Assembly: GCA_027922465.2 (NCBI GenBank)
Contig: BQMF02000001.1
Span: forward strand, 434,001 to 498,000
Length of the DNA: 64,000 bases
DNA from: Turritopsis dohrnii
Lineage: Eukaryota; Cnidaria; Hydrozoa; Anthoathecata; Oceaniidae
Direction of reading: 5' to 3'
This document shows, one piece after another, positions 24,347 through 36,100 of the stretch; positions within the stretch are counted from its first letter, which is position 1, and each line of letters begins with the position of its first letter. The notes under the pieces were generated by a model. That model did not search any database. It had not been told where the DNA came from and saw only the letters and a list, made by a program, of their open reading frames with translations. The translations under genes were made by a program, and so were the position numbers.

Positions 24347-26767
24347 GAGGTTCGGAATTCCCGAGTTACAAAACCGAGTTACAAAACCGAGTTACGCATT
24401 ATGACGTCACAAACCGAGTTACTAACTCGGAGATTTTTAAATTTTAATTTTTCTCGAGTTACTAACTCGGAAATTTTATTCTCGTAAAATTTTCCCGAGT
24501 TACTAACTCGGAAATTTTTTTTTGATTTATTTTTTCCGAGTTACTAACTCGGAAAATTTTTAAAGTATAATTTTTCTCGAGTTACTAACTCGGAAATTTT
24601 ATTTTCGTAAAATTTTCCCGAGTTACTAACTCGGAAATTCTTTTTGGTTTTATTTTTTCCGAGTTAGAGAATATTTTTCAAATATTGTAAGGAATATTTT
24701 CGAAAGTTCACTGGGAATAGTGTGAGTTTTTAAAAAAGGCAAAGTAGGCCAAGTTTGTGGCAAATTTCGAAAATCGTTCAATTTTAATGAAAATTTAATA
24801 GTGGAACAAGTTTGTACTGCTGATTTCAAACATGAAGGGCAACTTGTGGATAAGGTCAAATTAGGCCAAATTTGGACCAAATTTTGAAAATTGTTCAATT
24901 CTAATGAAAATTCTAGTGAAATAATTTGAGGCTAAATCCAAACAAGGTACGATGAGCAATGGTACTCGTTAAATGTACTCGTCAAATGGTACTCTTTCGT
25001 TTTATGCCATCTGGCGCATGTTGATGTACATTAATAACGGAAACTTTCGGCAGGAGATTTTGACTTGTCCTAAAGTTTTTTAATTTAAGTACTCTCGGAA
25101 ATATATTTTTTTGGTTCATTTGAGGCCTGAAGCAGTCGGTGAAGGTTTTCTGGACTTTGGATAACATTGACGAATACATGAGAAAGAAAGTTGTTTATAT
25201 TTTTTTTGCTGTATGTGCTCACGTGTTTTGTTTTAGTTTTTTTCTTTTCTCCCTAATCATCTTAAGCCGGTGTGTGTTATTGTTACTGTAATTATAATGT
25301 TTACACTCTTTCATATTTTACAGCACTTTCTTTAATTAATTTTTAACACATTTAAACTTTTCAAAAGTTTTTCCTCCGGCAATTTTTGTTGTTAATGTAG
25401 TTTTCTTACGAACTCAATAACTTTCCAAAAATGGTATACAAAGATAATATATGTTTTCATTAATAAAAAATAACAACAGAAGTATCGCTATGTTTTGTAA
25501 AAAAGAACAGAGCTGTTATCAAAATATATAAAGTGTTACTTTAGTAGTTTCAAAAACGCCAATGACATAAACCTAATATTAGCACTCACAAAAATTAATT
25601 TGAATTTAAGATCTCTGGTCTTACAGGTTTATTTTAAAGTTGCCAATCGAATACAACAATCTAAAAGATAGTAAACAAAAGGTATTTACGCCTTTGGTGT
25701 TGAATCATAGTGGGCTTTGAAAAGTCACATCGAACAGTAATGTCGACACTAATTTATTTGAAATCTTTTTGTATTTAGCACTGTTAAATAATTTCTTTTA
25801 GAATTAACATGATACCACCTCAAGATTATGAAATAAAATAAATTCATATAGAAATATAGAATCAATTTTCTCACTTCGGCAACTTTTTATGTTGGAGTTT
25901 TCAGCTGTCACAATTCATCAAGGGTAAAAGCAATAGAAAAATATGTCAGCGATGCCATGGTCAAGCTTTAGTTAAAAATAATATCCAGGACAGCATAATC
26001 ATTAGGATTAACATATTCATCGACTTGCTCAACTGATTAATTTTGATTCCATTTCTGCATTAATGAATATCAAAACTTGCGCTATAGAATTTCTTCGTTT
26101 GCAAATTTTCATTATAGTTGAACAATTTGGTCCAAATTTAGCTTTATGCACAAGTTGACCTTCAATTTCGAAAACAGCAGTACAAAGTTATTCCTCTATT
26201 AAATCTTCATTAGAATTGAACAATTTTCAAAATTTGGTCCAAATTTGGCCTAATTTGACCTTATCCACAAGTTGCCCTTCATGTTTGAAATCAGCAGTAC
26301 AAACTTGTTCCACTATTAAATTTTCATTAAAATTGAACGATTTTCGAAATTTGCCACAAACTTGGCCTACTTTGCCTTTTTTAAAAACTCACACTATTCC
26401 CAGTGAACTTTCGAAAATATTCCTTACAATATTTGAAAAATATTCTCTAACTCGGAAAAAATAAAACCAAAAAGAATTTCCGAGTTAGTAACTCGGGAAA
26501 ATTTTACGAAAATAAAATTTCCGAGTTAGTAACTCGAGAAAAATTATACTTTAAAAATTTCCCGAGTTAGTAACTCGAAAAAAATAAATCAAAAAAAAAT
26601 TTCCGAGTTAGTAACTCGGGAAAATTTTACGTGAATAAAATTTCCGAGTTAGTAACTCGAGAAAAATTAAAATTTAAAAATCTCCGAGTTAGTAACTCGG
26701 TTTGTGACGTCATAATGCGTAACTCGGTTTTGTAACTCGGTTTTGTAACTCGGGAATTCCGAACCTC
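24347..26767. mobile_element. Mutator-like foldback element with 9-bp target duplication
   Basis: The ends GAGGTTCGGAATTCCCGAG and its inverted copy are flanked by AAATTGTTC at 24338-24346 and 26768-26776. The arms are about 550 bp (24347-24900 and 26210-26767) and nearly identical: an 82-codon ORF (24650-24898 minus, 26216-26464 plus) translates identically in both. The arms contain repeated CGAGTTACTAACTCG palindromes. Long arms plus a 9-bp duplication are typical of Mutator-like elements. No transposase lies in the spacer, so it is non-autonomous. Confidence 0.85.
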
Positions 26768-26879
26768 AAATTGTTCTCCTCTAAAATTTTCGATCGAAAA
26801 ATTTCGATTAAAAGTGACTGTAGTTGTTGTGTTGCGCAAAAAAACTACTCAGTTGTATAATAGGAAATATAAGTCGCCT

Positions 26880-27150
26880 TTCGGTCTCAAAAATTGTAAG
26901 GGAAATCTTATAATTTGACCATGAACATCTTCAATTCATAATAGGTACAAAAAAGTTCTTTTGTGGTGTTAAACTCAATTCTCTCCTGCTTTAAGGACAA
27001 AATCTACCTGAGTATCAGATTGATGATAGTTATACAATGTAATTATTTAAAATGATATATTTTTCTTATGGTTATCCAATGTACACACAATAATAAAATT
27101 TCACATAGGGAAATAGTTGCATATTTTTATGAATCCTGTTAAACATTTGA
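26880..27150. repeat. Interspersed repeat, copy 5
   Basis: TTTGACCATGAACATCTTC, CTGAGTATCAGATTG and GGTTATCCAATGTACACACA follow the order seen at 16640-16900. Confidence 0.6.
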
Positions 27151-27969
27151 TCTAAAATATACACAGTGACGACAACTAAAACACAAAAATTACTGTAGTG
27201 GAATTTTCTTTTTGTAAAAGTTTCTCTACTTCAGGTCTATTCTTCTCAAAATTACAGCAATTTCAAGGTATATTTCCAGTTTTTCTGATACTTTTTCATT
27301 AACATTGCAATATCTCTTGTTCTGAAAAACATTCTTAAGTGTATAAGAATCTTAGTGCAAGCAAATTCAAATTTCAAAAATTCTCTAAAATGTCAAATGT
27401 TTGTAATCAGATACCACCAACAAAACGTAATTAATTATAATTAACTAGGATTCATCGATATGGAAAACATATACTTTATGTTTTTGTTTTGTGTTTTCTT
27501 TTATAATAAAACAACAGCAACCTGCTAAACACCGACAACGATAGCTCTCCTAGCATATTCAACATCAATTTTTAATTTGAAAAAAAAATTTACAAAAGAT
27601 ACATACCACACATTCATGGCCTTGCCGCTTGGTGAATCTTTCTGAAGTGCGTGTGCAATTCAATTTCATTGGATTATTTCATGATTTGGCGGGAAAACAA
27701 CCAAAAAACCGCGCGCATATCGAAAAGTAAATCAACAACCAAAAACAAAATGTAAAGATATAGAAAGTTAAGGGATAGATGTACAAGCAAAAAATATGTC
27801 CTTATAGAAATATAGACAATGAAAATATGTGATAAAAACAGGAAATGTTTTTTTCAAAAAGAGATCAGCTTGCCTTGCCCTCTTCCACTCATCTTAGACA
27901 CGAAATCTCTACCCTCTCGAAAGTCTTTCAGGGAGTAAAAAGACACAAGTCTTCGACCATGACTAAAAC

Positions 27970-28225
27970 GAACGTTGATCTAACGTTGTTTGATCAACAT
28001 CAGAAAACCGACATTACTTCAACGTTATTCTAATGTCATTTATCCAACGTTAAAATTCCAACTTTACTTCAACGTTATTCTAATGTCGCTTATCCAACGT
28101 TGGAATTCCAACGTTACTTCAACGTTATTCTAATGTCGTTTATCCAACGTTGGAATTCCAACGTTGCTGCAACGTTGTTATTACGTTATCCAACGTTGCA
28201 ACTTCCAACCAACGTTGATACAACG
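27970..28225. repeat. Right array of CAACGTTG-type palindromes
   Basis: Repeated AACGTTGGAATTCCAACGTT blocks with TACTTCAACGTTATTCTAAT spacers; inverted partner of the array at 23320-23510. Confidence 0.8.
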
Positions 28226-28242
28226 TTGAAATGCCTGCTGGG

Positions 28243-30627
28243 TGAAAACCAGGTAACGTTACAAGTAGTATGTTACAACAAAGTTAGTAACGAAAGTATG
28301 GAAAAAAGATTTCTTAATGTTTTTAGGGTAAGTATGCTCTTGAACATTTTTTGTTTGTTTTGTTTTTCATATAATATAAATAGGGTTTCTGCATAATTAC
28401 TTTTCCTTTAGGGAAGACTAATAAAAACAATATAGATTATAGAAATGAATCTCGTGGTTTTAAATCATGACGTTCTAGGTTGGTGAACAACAATATTCTA
28501 AATTGGTGTCCAATCTTAGCTTCGTAAAAAAAATATCACTAGAAGCTATTAATTTGTTTATAATTCATATTTTGACACGTTTACGTCTTACGGGTTTGGC
28601 TTTTCAAAATAGCAAAATAGCTTCTGTTTACCTTGGTTTATGGGTTCCATGAACAGTTACAGACATTTTAATCTTTCTGTTGTTTTCATGTGCGCACAAT
28701 TTATTCGTGAAAGGATTAAATATGAGTATTTTTATGTGTTTCAGATCTTCCCAGTAAAACAATGTTTAAGATGTGCCAGTGTTGATAATGAACAGGTAAA
28801 ATGCTTCATCTGGAAAACTTACAGAGTTTTTAATTAAAAGAGTACTTTTTTTTCCTTATTGACACCTTTCAGTTTGTTACCATTATCTCCCTAATCGCAA
28901 GCACATTCAGTACGACCGCAATATCTGTATTTTACAGGCTAAAGCATCCATGTTCTCCTTAATACTTTCAGTTTATTACCATTATCTCCCTAATTGCGAG
29001 CACATTCAGTACGAATCTCGTGGTCTGATTCTTAACAATTTTCACTGTTTTCGAAAGGTGAAGGACGGAAGGACGTGTAACTTTTTTCTGTTTCTTGGCT
29101 GACTTTTTAAGAAGATTAATAAATAAAGTATTGGTGTTCTGCTGGATTGGTGACTGACAGTAGACAAACATTCAATTTATAAAGGTATTTTTAGATTTTT
29201 TTCAGTACTTTTTGTAAGTGTTGCTTGACGCAAAGGATAGTGGGTGGAGGTCTTAGAGTTAGCGTCAATTTGACGTTAGTTGTGGGAAAAATTGATATGT
29301 GAGTGGCCCCTAACTCGAAAAGCTGAAAAAAGTAATGGAAAATTCGATTAATTCGATAGGGATTCGATTATTTCGATTAACATTCAATTAGTATTCGATT
29401 ATTTCAAATAATTTTCGATTTGTGTTCGATTCGTAATTTTCAATGCTCATCCATCGGAAAGCCAAGCAGGCAAGTTTCAAAGTTCATTGCCTTAGAGGGT
29501 CTGTTATCATTCTGAAAATTTCGATTAGTTCGATTAGTGTTTGGTAGATTCAATTAGTATTTTCTACGAATTTGATCGATTCGTGGGTTGATATCCTTAG
29601 TAGAGAAACTGCTCTCACTTGGGGTTCTATGGGGGGTTAGTAATGTACGAGGAAGAATTAACAAATCTATTTTGTTCTCTTTCTTCGAGTAAAAGTATTG
29701 AAATCTCATTTTTTCTTGATTTTCTAATTAGTGCCGCGTTTGAAGGTGCAGTGCTTATTAGAGGGCAGCGCTTATTTCGATACTCAAAATTTAGGTGCGG
29801 CGCTTATTAGAGGGTGGCGCTTATTGGAGGAAATAGAGTTCTGTTTTCGGTACCTTGTATTCTTTGAACAAATCCAGGTTCAATCGGACAATTTGATATC
29901 AATTATCAAAAAATGAGGTCTGGGTAACTTTTTTTTCGTCACTCGATGGATCGGAAACAAAAAGTCTTTTAGGTTCAGCCTTGGGTCAATGGAATTGGAT
30001 CAAAGTAGGCTTTTAAGTACACATTTTTTATAATCAATTTTGTAGCTAAAATCTGATAATTCAAAATACTGCACTCGAAAACTTTGTCTTTTGATTAGAT
30101 GGTATAACCCTCCCATCCCCCCCCCTTCCCCCCACCCCAGTCACCCCTACATTCTTTTTCTGAAATCGGGGAAGGTTGGTCTATTCACGCAATCACGCAA
30201 CCAATTTTTGCAATTCACGCATCACTCAAAAGATCAAATTTTAAGCAAACACGCAAAAACTTTTGAATTTTCACGTGTTCACGCAACAAAAAAGCCCATT
30301 CCCGCATTCACTTAAACTGCTGGTGGTCCCTATTATCGCATCTTGGCTCAATAAATTTCTCTATGATTGTTTTCCTTTTTCTTTCTTAGGTGTCAGCACC
30401 ATTGCTCGCTGCTGCCTCCACCCGGTGGAGTACATCATCCAATTTTCTTACTAGAATTAATTGAACTTCAGCCAAAATAGCATAATCAGCAAAAATAGCA
30501 TAATCAACAAAAATAGCATACTTGTTATAAACAGCATACTTGAATCAGCAAAAAAAGAAAAAACTTAAATATATTGATATTGAAAAATTGTCTCCTTATT
30601 TATTGTATATTTTCCCTTTGTTAAAAC
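28243..30627. other. Gene-free stretch with small repeats
   Basis: No convincing gene. Contains a direct repeat of about 55 bp (28862-28916 and 28962-29014, TTACCATTATCTCCCTAAT core), ATTCGATTA-rich degenerate repeats (29340-29580), GGCGCTTATTAGAGGG repeats (29740-29830), and CAAAAATAGCATA tandem copies (about 30480-30560). Confidence 0.5.
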
Positions 30628-31464
30628 ATGATATCAATCGAAGCGTATCGTATTTCAATTGGGAACTTTAATGGGAATAGGCAATATGATCTCCGTTCAA
30701 TTTACCGCCATCTAATAATCAGTTCCCGGATTTCCAGCGGAAGAATGTCACGATTATTAAAACCTCTCTCCTTTTTAGCAATTGTTTTATGCTCTTCTAT
30801 CATACTTCTTCAACCGGGTGATATAGAATTAAATCCAGGTCCGGTTACAATATTCAAGGTAGTAAAAGCTTCAACTCACCAGGGCAATGCCGTGATTTTT
30901 GGTAGGACTGCAGGCTCCCAATGTATGTTTATGTCCCTTTCGGCAATAGTCTATTCAAAAGTGAAATCCTTATGTTATTGGGCTCAAAATGATCTAGACG
31001 CTATTCTCAAGATCGGTAATGATTTATACAGTAGCTTTGGATATGTCGATAACTTTTTAGGTCTTACAGAATTACCCCTTCAAATTCACATTGAAAACAA
31101 TGCGATTCAGTTTGAACGCACGGATCCCATTGTCACGTCACTTTGTGCAGAAAGTCAAAACTTCATTGACATACCAGCAGGTTATAACAGTGGGATAGTT
31201 TTAGCAGGATCAAGTGGTACGGCTTTCATGTTTTATAATTCGTCTTACTATTTATTTGATTCACACAGTCGTAATAAAGAAGGTATGTTCGGTGGTAACA
31301 CGGGAACGGCAGTTTTGCTTGCATTTAGGACTAAATTAGTTGATATTCGAAGTGTTGCTTTTGTTTCTTTCGCAGCTTTTCTACCATTTCTGTTTATAGT
31401 TTCGGGATACGTTTCAGGACCATTCCGACCTCAAGGAGCCAGTAACATTTACCTCATTAACTAG
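30628..31464 (+). CDS. 2A-like peptide joined to a cysteine-protease-like domain
   Basis: 278 residues. Residues 47-62 are hydrophobic (LSFLAIVLCSSIILL) and run straight into GDIELNPGP (64-72), which fits the 2A consensus DxExNPGP; ribosome skipping would separate G71 from P72. In other metazoan retroelements and immune receptors this pairing of leader and 2A can double as a signal sequence. Downstream, GSQC (C99) with SLSAI, then YLFDSHSR (D211, H213) and a GTAVLLAF strand, resemble the Cys-box and Asp/His box of herpesvirus-tegument-type (C76-like) cysteine proteases often carried by transposons. The last 45 residues lose the pattern. No RT is adjacent, so this may be a retroelement ORF1 remnant or a captured gene. 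The frame is intact. Confidence 0.6.
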   Translation: MISIEAYRISIGNFNGNRQYDLRSIYRHLIISSRISSGRMSRLLKPLSFLAIVLCSSIILLQPGDIELNPGPVTIFKVVKASTHQGNAVIFGRTAGSQCMFMSLSAIVYSKVKSLCYWAQNDLDAILKIGNDLYSSFGYVDNFLGLTELPLQIHIENNAIQFERTDPIVTSLCAESQNFIDIPAGYNSGIVLAGSSGTAFMFYNSSYYLFDSHSRNKEGMFGGNTGTAVLLAFRTKLVDIRSVAFVSFAAFLPFLFIVSGYVSGPFRPQGASNIYLIN

Positions 31465-31504
31465 GCTGCATACGCATGCATCCCGAAATAAGTTTTGATA
31501 TGGG

Positions 31505-31624
31505 GATGCGAATCGTCTAAAATATTTTTGTCCGGCAGTTCCCCCAAATTTGGGGTAACCTCACAACTCACTTAGGCGAGATTGGAGGAAAGACGGGACA
31601 AAATTATTTGAGCCGATACGCATC
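31505..31624. repeat. Imperfect inverted repeat (arms about 30 bp)
   Basis: GATGCGAATCGTCTAAAATA (31505) and GATGCGTATCGGCTCAAATA (reverse complement ending at 31624) pair across about 55 bp, just downstream of the 2A ORF. Could be a MITE remnant or a 3' hairpin of that element. Confidence 0.55.
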
Positions 31625-33037
31625 TAGCCTGTACCAAACTCTTACTTCGCAGAAAGATAACGCATTTCGGGGATTGGGTTGAATCGATTTAGGCCCAGCG
31701 GAGGCCTAAAATCAAAGTCCTTAAAGGTCGGTACAAAGGAGTCATATATTATCCCACTCATTAACATTAAAAGAGCGAAAAAAACGTTTTTAACGTTTAT
31801 CATAAGCTTTCTGTTACATATCATCCTTCATCGCTGGGCCTTCATGCCTCGGGCATCTTGTTTAATCTTGGGGAACTATTGCATTGCATCTCGAATGGAA
31901 CAAGACGTTTTTCGGAAGTTATCTCGAGAACTACGTTATTGAGGGTCCACAGCATTCCTGAACAGAGCCACCATATTTGATCGCCGACGTCTCGGTAACG
32001 GTTACTGTATGATCCCATACATTTTTGAGATCAGATGGATGTACTTTCTAAACATCATTCCGTGATTAAAAATTTCGTAGCCAACTTTTGAGACGTCAGT
32101 TTTAAAATAAAAACCCGTGAAAATATTTTACCCGGGATGCAATTTACACTAGAGAGTGAAAAAAGCGGATGCACAGCGCGAATTTTTTAATTTTAATGAG
32201 TTTCTGATCTTCCAAGTAAAACGATTTTTTTTGTTCTGCGCTCCAGCGTTGATTGCAAGCTTGGAAAAATATTTTATCTAGGTTGTGTCTGTTTAAGTCG
32301 GTCGTTAAAGTCATAGGAACCATCGCATTGTCTCCTAAATTAGACTGGAAGTTATTTGGAAAACATCTCTACTACCTCTAAGAAAATAACTGGTATTTTT
32401 ATGGCCTGCGCTATTGATGAAGGGGTGACGACAACACTGATGCACTTTCTGTTTGTCATTTTGTAAATTCATTTTTCGACACCATTTTAGCAAAATATAT
32501 TCTTTCAACAATGTTCAAAAAACATTATTACAAAATTTATATAGGAAACCATGTGTTCCAAATTAGGAGTGACATCTTTAACAGGATTTGTCTAAACACG
32601 ATTTCGATTATGTATGCCCGTGATTAAATTCTCCATTCAAACTACTTTTAAGATGCTTCTCTATTTTCCTCAGGCGTCAACGCGAATTAGGAAACAGTAA
32701 AATTTTCTAGGGTCATAAGATTTACATTCATTCTTTTTGTTTTTCCTGCAAAACGTGTTGATAGACGAATCCCAATATAACCCCAATACATAAAGGATTA
32801 ACAAGAATATACATTGTTGAAGGGTTTTAATTTTACATATTTTTAATAAAATATAGTTATACGGCACTGCTGAAAATTTTATTTAAACCCAACCTTTTCT
32901 TTTTGCGAATAGATCGCGCAAATAATTAATTTTATAAGTGCGCATGCGCAGAATTCGAAAATAGATCGTTTTTAAAGTTGCAGAATTCAATACTACTTCA
33001 ATAACAAAGTTGACAAAGATATGAGCAATTTGCTCGA
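31625..33037. other. Gene-free stretch with family B fragments
   Basis: Blocks near 31830-32120 resemble family B (TCTCGAGAACT, GATCCCATACATTTTTGAGA). No gene until the last exon of the channel at 33038. Confidence 0.45.
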
Positions 33038-33156
33038 TCAATCCTTTTTACGTTGATTGCATGCTTTCCAAGCCATATCGAACGCAAAAACAAATATTTC
33101 CACAAAGGAAACAAGGCTTGCTCCAAGACATAAACCAATGTTACCACCAATACTTC
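33038..33156 (-). CDS. DEG/ENaC channel exon 6 (pore helix)
   Basis: After GTTCCAG; encodes GSIGGNIGLCLGASLVSFVE, the second membrane helix with the GAS filter, then a tail of about 15 residues and a stop. The reading frame differs from the longest ORF overlapping this region. Confidence 0.9.
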
Positions 33157-36100
33157 CTGGAACATGAAGATATTCAGCAATTTAGAGGATGTTATTCATT
33201 TGTGAAGTATTCTATTTCTGAAGGCAAATTCAATTTCAATGCCTTTTACCAAATTTTGATAGTTTGAAATTGCTTTCGCAATGAGTTCAAATACAAGATT
33301 CAACTATGTTACATGTTTTTCTTTTATGGCTAAATTTTCAACACTCCCCTACACAAATTGAGACTACCCTCCAGATCCGCAGCTGTTATTATGCTTCATA
33401 GTCGAATTGCAAGTCGAAATAACTCACACGTGTGTTTAGTTTCCTAGACTTATAAATTGTTAGAACAGATATTTATGGAACTTTTATTTCCAACAACATG
33501 TTTTTATATATAGAAAATTAAGACAGAAGAGATTACTGGAAAACGTAATCTTTAATCTAATTCACGCTACAAAGAACTTACCAAGTAATCCAGACCACGT
33601 GACAGAAGGTAATAATGTGGTTTTCGTGAGAGATATGTCGCTGAAGGAAACATCCAATCCGATAAGATTATTTCTGGAAAAGGAATAGTCGGGATTTATG
33701 TCATAAATTTATTTTTGTCAATAAGAAACATTTGGTCGGATAAAATGTGGACAATTTTCAGTTTTGTCAACGTCCTCTTTTATATTAATATCGAACAAAA
33801 TAAAATACATAAAATAGAATTCCCTTTTCTAGAATTTAAAGAAGCACTCGGTAGAAAGTGGCAAAAAGTTCCATGTAATCATGACCAGCTTCAAGAATGA
33901 ACTGTTATAGATGGGTAACTGAGGGTTCCGGTGTGCTTGTGTAATCTTTAAGGCCAGGGAAAATGAGCCCAACACGACCATGAGTGTTTGATGGCGTCGC
34001 AAATATTTGTTCTCTTTCAAGACAAATTCGGTTATTATTCTGTTAGGCAAATCGATTAAAAGCTGTTTTATCATCTAATCTAGTATCGTTTTAAAAGGAG
34101 AAGTTTACTCAAAATATTATTTTAGAATAACTCCAAAAATGGTGAAAGTCAATTTTTGAATTTTCAAAAAATCATATTTCGTATATATTTATATGGCCAT
34201 TTGAAGTTTTTGTTCCAATCTTGATCTCCATGGCAACGTGACAAGAGGAAATTGCAGATATAAAATGATATAAAAATATGAAAATAGATCCGGAAGTATC
34301 CCATTTAATTATCCCATTTTAAATGGATCTGTTACAAAAGTATTAGCACTTTGTCCATCCTACACGATAACTGTTTGTTTCAGTATTTTTTTCCTATCAT
34401 CCTTGTAGAAATCATGTTTTGGATATTTCTAAAGTCTATTCTATTTTACTTCGAAAAACGTTTGCTTGATATTGTATCATAAACGTGCTGTTTTTTATGT
34501 AGCCCTAAGTATCGATTTGTCCGTCCGACATAAACAAGTATGTTTGTAACAGACCCAAATTGTTTCTGGCTCTTGCAATAGGAATTGGGAAAAACATAGA
34601 CTATTATTAAAAGGGAACAATAAATTCCATAAAAACGAGGTTAGATAAGTGAGTTAAGTCGGCAACAAATTTACTGCATATCATTAACCTATGCAATCAA
34701 GTTACCTGACATATTCTTCTGTGTCCGAATAGGAGAGATTCCAGTTTTGCAGCGTCATAATATTCTTGATCATCGCTTTTGAACGAATTACTGCATTGTC
34801 AGATGATATTTCGTACTTGACGAAGTTGCATTCTAAGGGACATTTGTACGCGCATGCGCGTTTGTTTGTATCATAATTTGCTAAAAAAAGCAAAACAATA
34901 AAGATAATGTTGGTTCCGTATTGTGAAGAATATTCATTTACTAGCTGGACATGGAATACGCTCTTGTATTTTGTTTTTGGTTTATGAGTCCTACTGCAGA
35001 AGAAAATATACATTTCCTGTATAAAATACACATTCCAATAAGCTTGTTACCACCATTACAAGGTTATTTGTAGCTGAAGGGAGAGGATTTCTCATTTTCA
35101 CTATGTGTTTACCTTGCATTTTTCGCAAGCAAGAGGAATCTTTGATTTCACAAACTTGATCCATTCCTAAAACAAGAAAATACATGCAACAGATCCAAAA
35201 CACTATAATTCTGAACTGTGCATTGCTGTATAATCATCTTGGCGACTGTATCCATATGCACATGCAATGATTTGATTCAAAAAGCTTTTTACGTGGTTAT
35301 TATTTTCTTTGAATTTCTTTAACTATTTTCATATAAATACATGGTTATTAGGCTAAATTCAGTAGTCAGTGTATGTAAGATATATGAAAATTCGCAGATG
35401 TTTATGAATATTAGCGAACTTTTGTAATTTTGTCTAAATTTGATCATAACTGTCCCATTTTAGTCAAATATGTCCAAATCATTGTCAAATTCGAAATCAG
35501 CACATTTCAAATGTGACTCATGCAAAATTTTATGAAAATTGAATAACTTTGGTAATTTGGCGTTGCCCCAAATAGCGCAATTTTAGTCAAATCTGACAAA
35601 CTGACTGTCAAATTCTAAATCAGAGCCTTTCAATTGTGCTTTGCGCAAATTTTTATGAATGTTGGAGAACTTTCGTAAATTTGGTCTAAATTTGGCCTAA
35701 ATTTCCCAATATTAGTCAAACCTGGCAAAGAAATTGTCAAATTCGAAATCAACACCTTTAAATTGTGCTTTGTGCAAATTTTTATGAATATTGGAGAACT
35801 TGAAGTCCAAATTTGGTTGAAAATGTGAATTCCGCAAGGATGTCATGTAAACGTTCATAACTTGGAGAAATAGGCGTAGTAGTAGTAGAAGGTGGAGGAG
35901 GAGAAACCGTGGGTTTTTTAAATACTTCCTTCCACCAAAGGTGTCCTAAAATCAATTACTCTATCAAGGATGTCCTACTCAATAAAATATTTTGCAATAT
36001 AACAATACTAGAAACCCGGGTAAAAATATTTGCCACATCTATCTTCGAAAACGATGTACGCAAATCCCGTGTCGAAAAAAGGTGACAAAAAATATAATCA

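Larger units (their letters stand above)
23310..28242. mobile_element. DNA transposon with CCCAGCAGGC ends and CAACGTTG arrays
   Basis: The ends CCCAGCAGGCATTTCAACGT and its inverted copy (to 28242) are followed inward by many CAACGTTG-type palindromes: 23320-23510 and 27970-28225. It encloses an exon-like minus-strand ORF at 23783-23979 and a nested Mutator-like element (24347-26767). I find no clear target duplication. The superfamily is not assigned. Confidence 0.65.

Noticed and set aside
24650..26464. Two copies of an 82-residue protein gene
   Set aside because: They are the same stretch of the inverted arms of a foldback element, low complexity and without any domain.
30820..30845. Picornavirus-like insertion because of the 2A motif
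   Set aside because: 2A motifs are common in animal retroelements; no other viral RNA gene is nearby.
33998..34074. Extra channel exon from the minus-strand ORF at 33829-34074
   Set aside because: Exons at 34706 and 33673 join in phase without it, and its sequence does not resemble the channel family.
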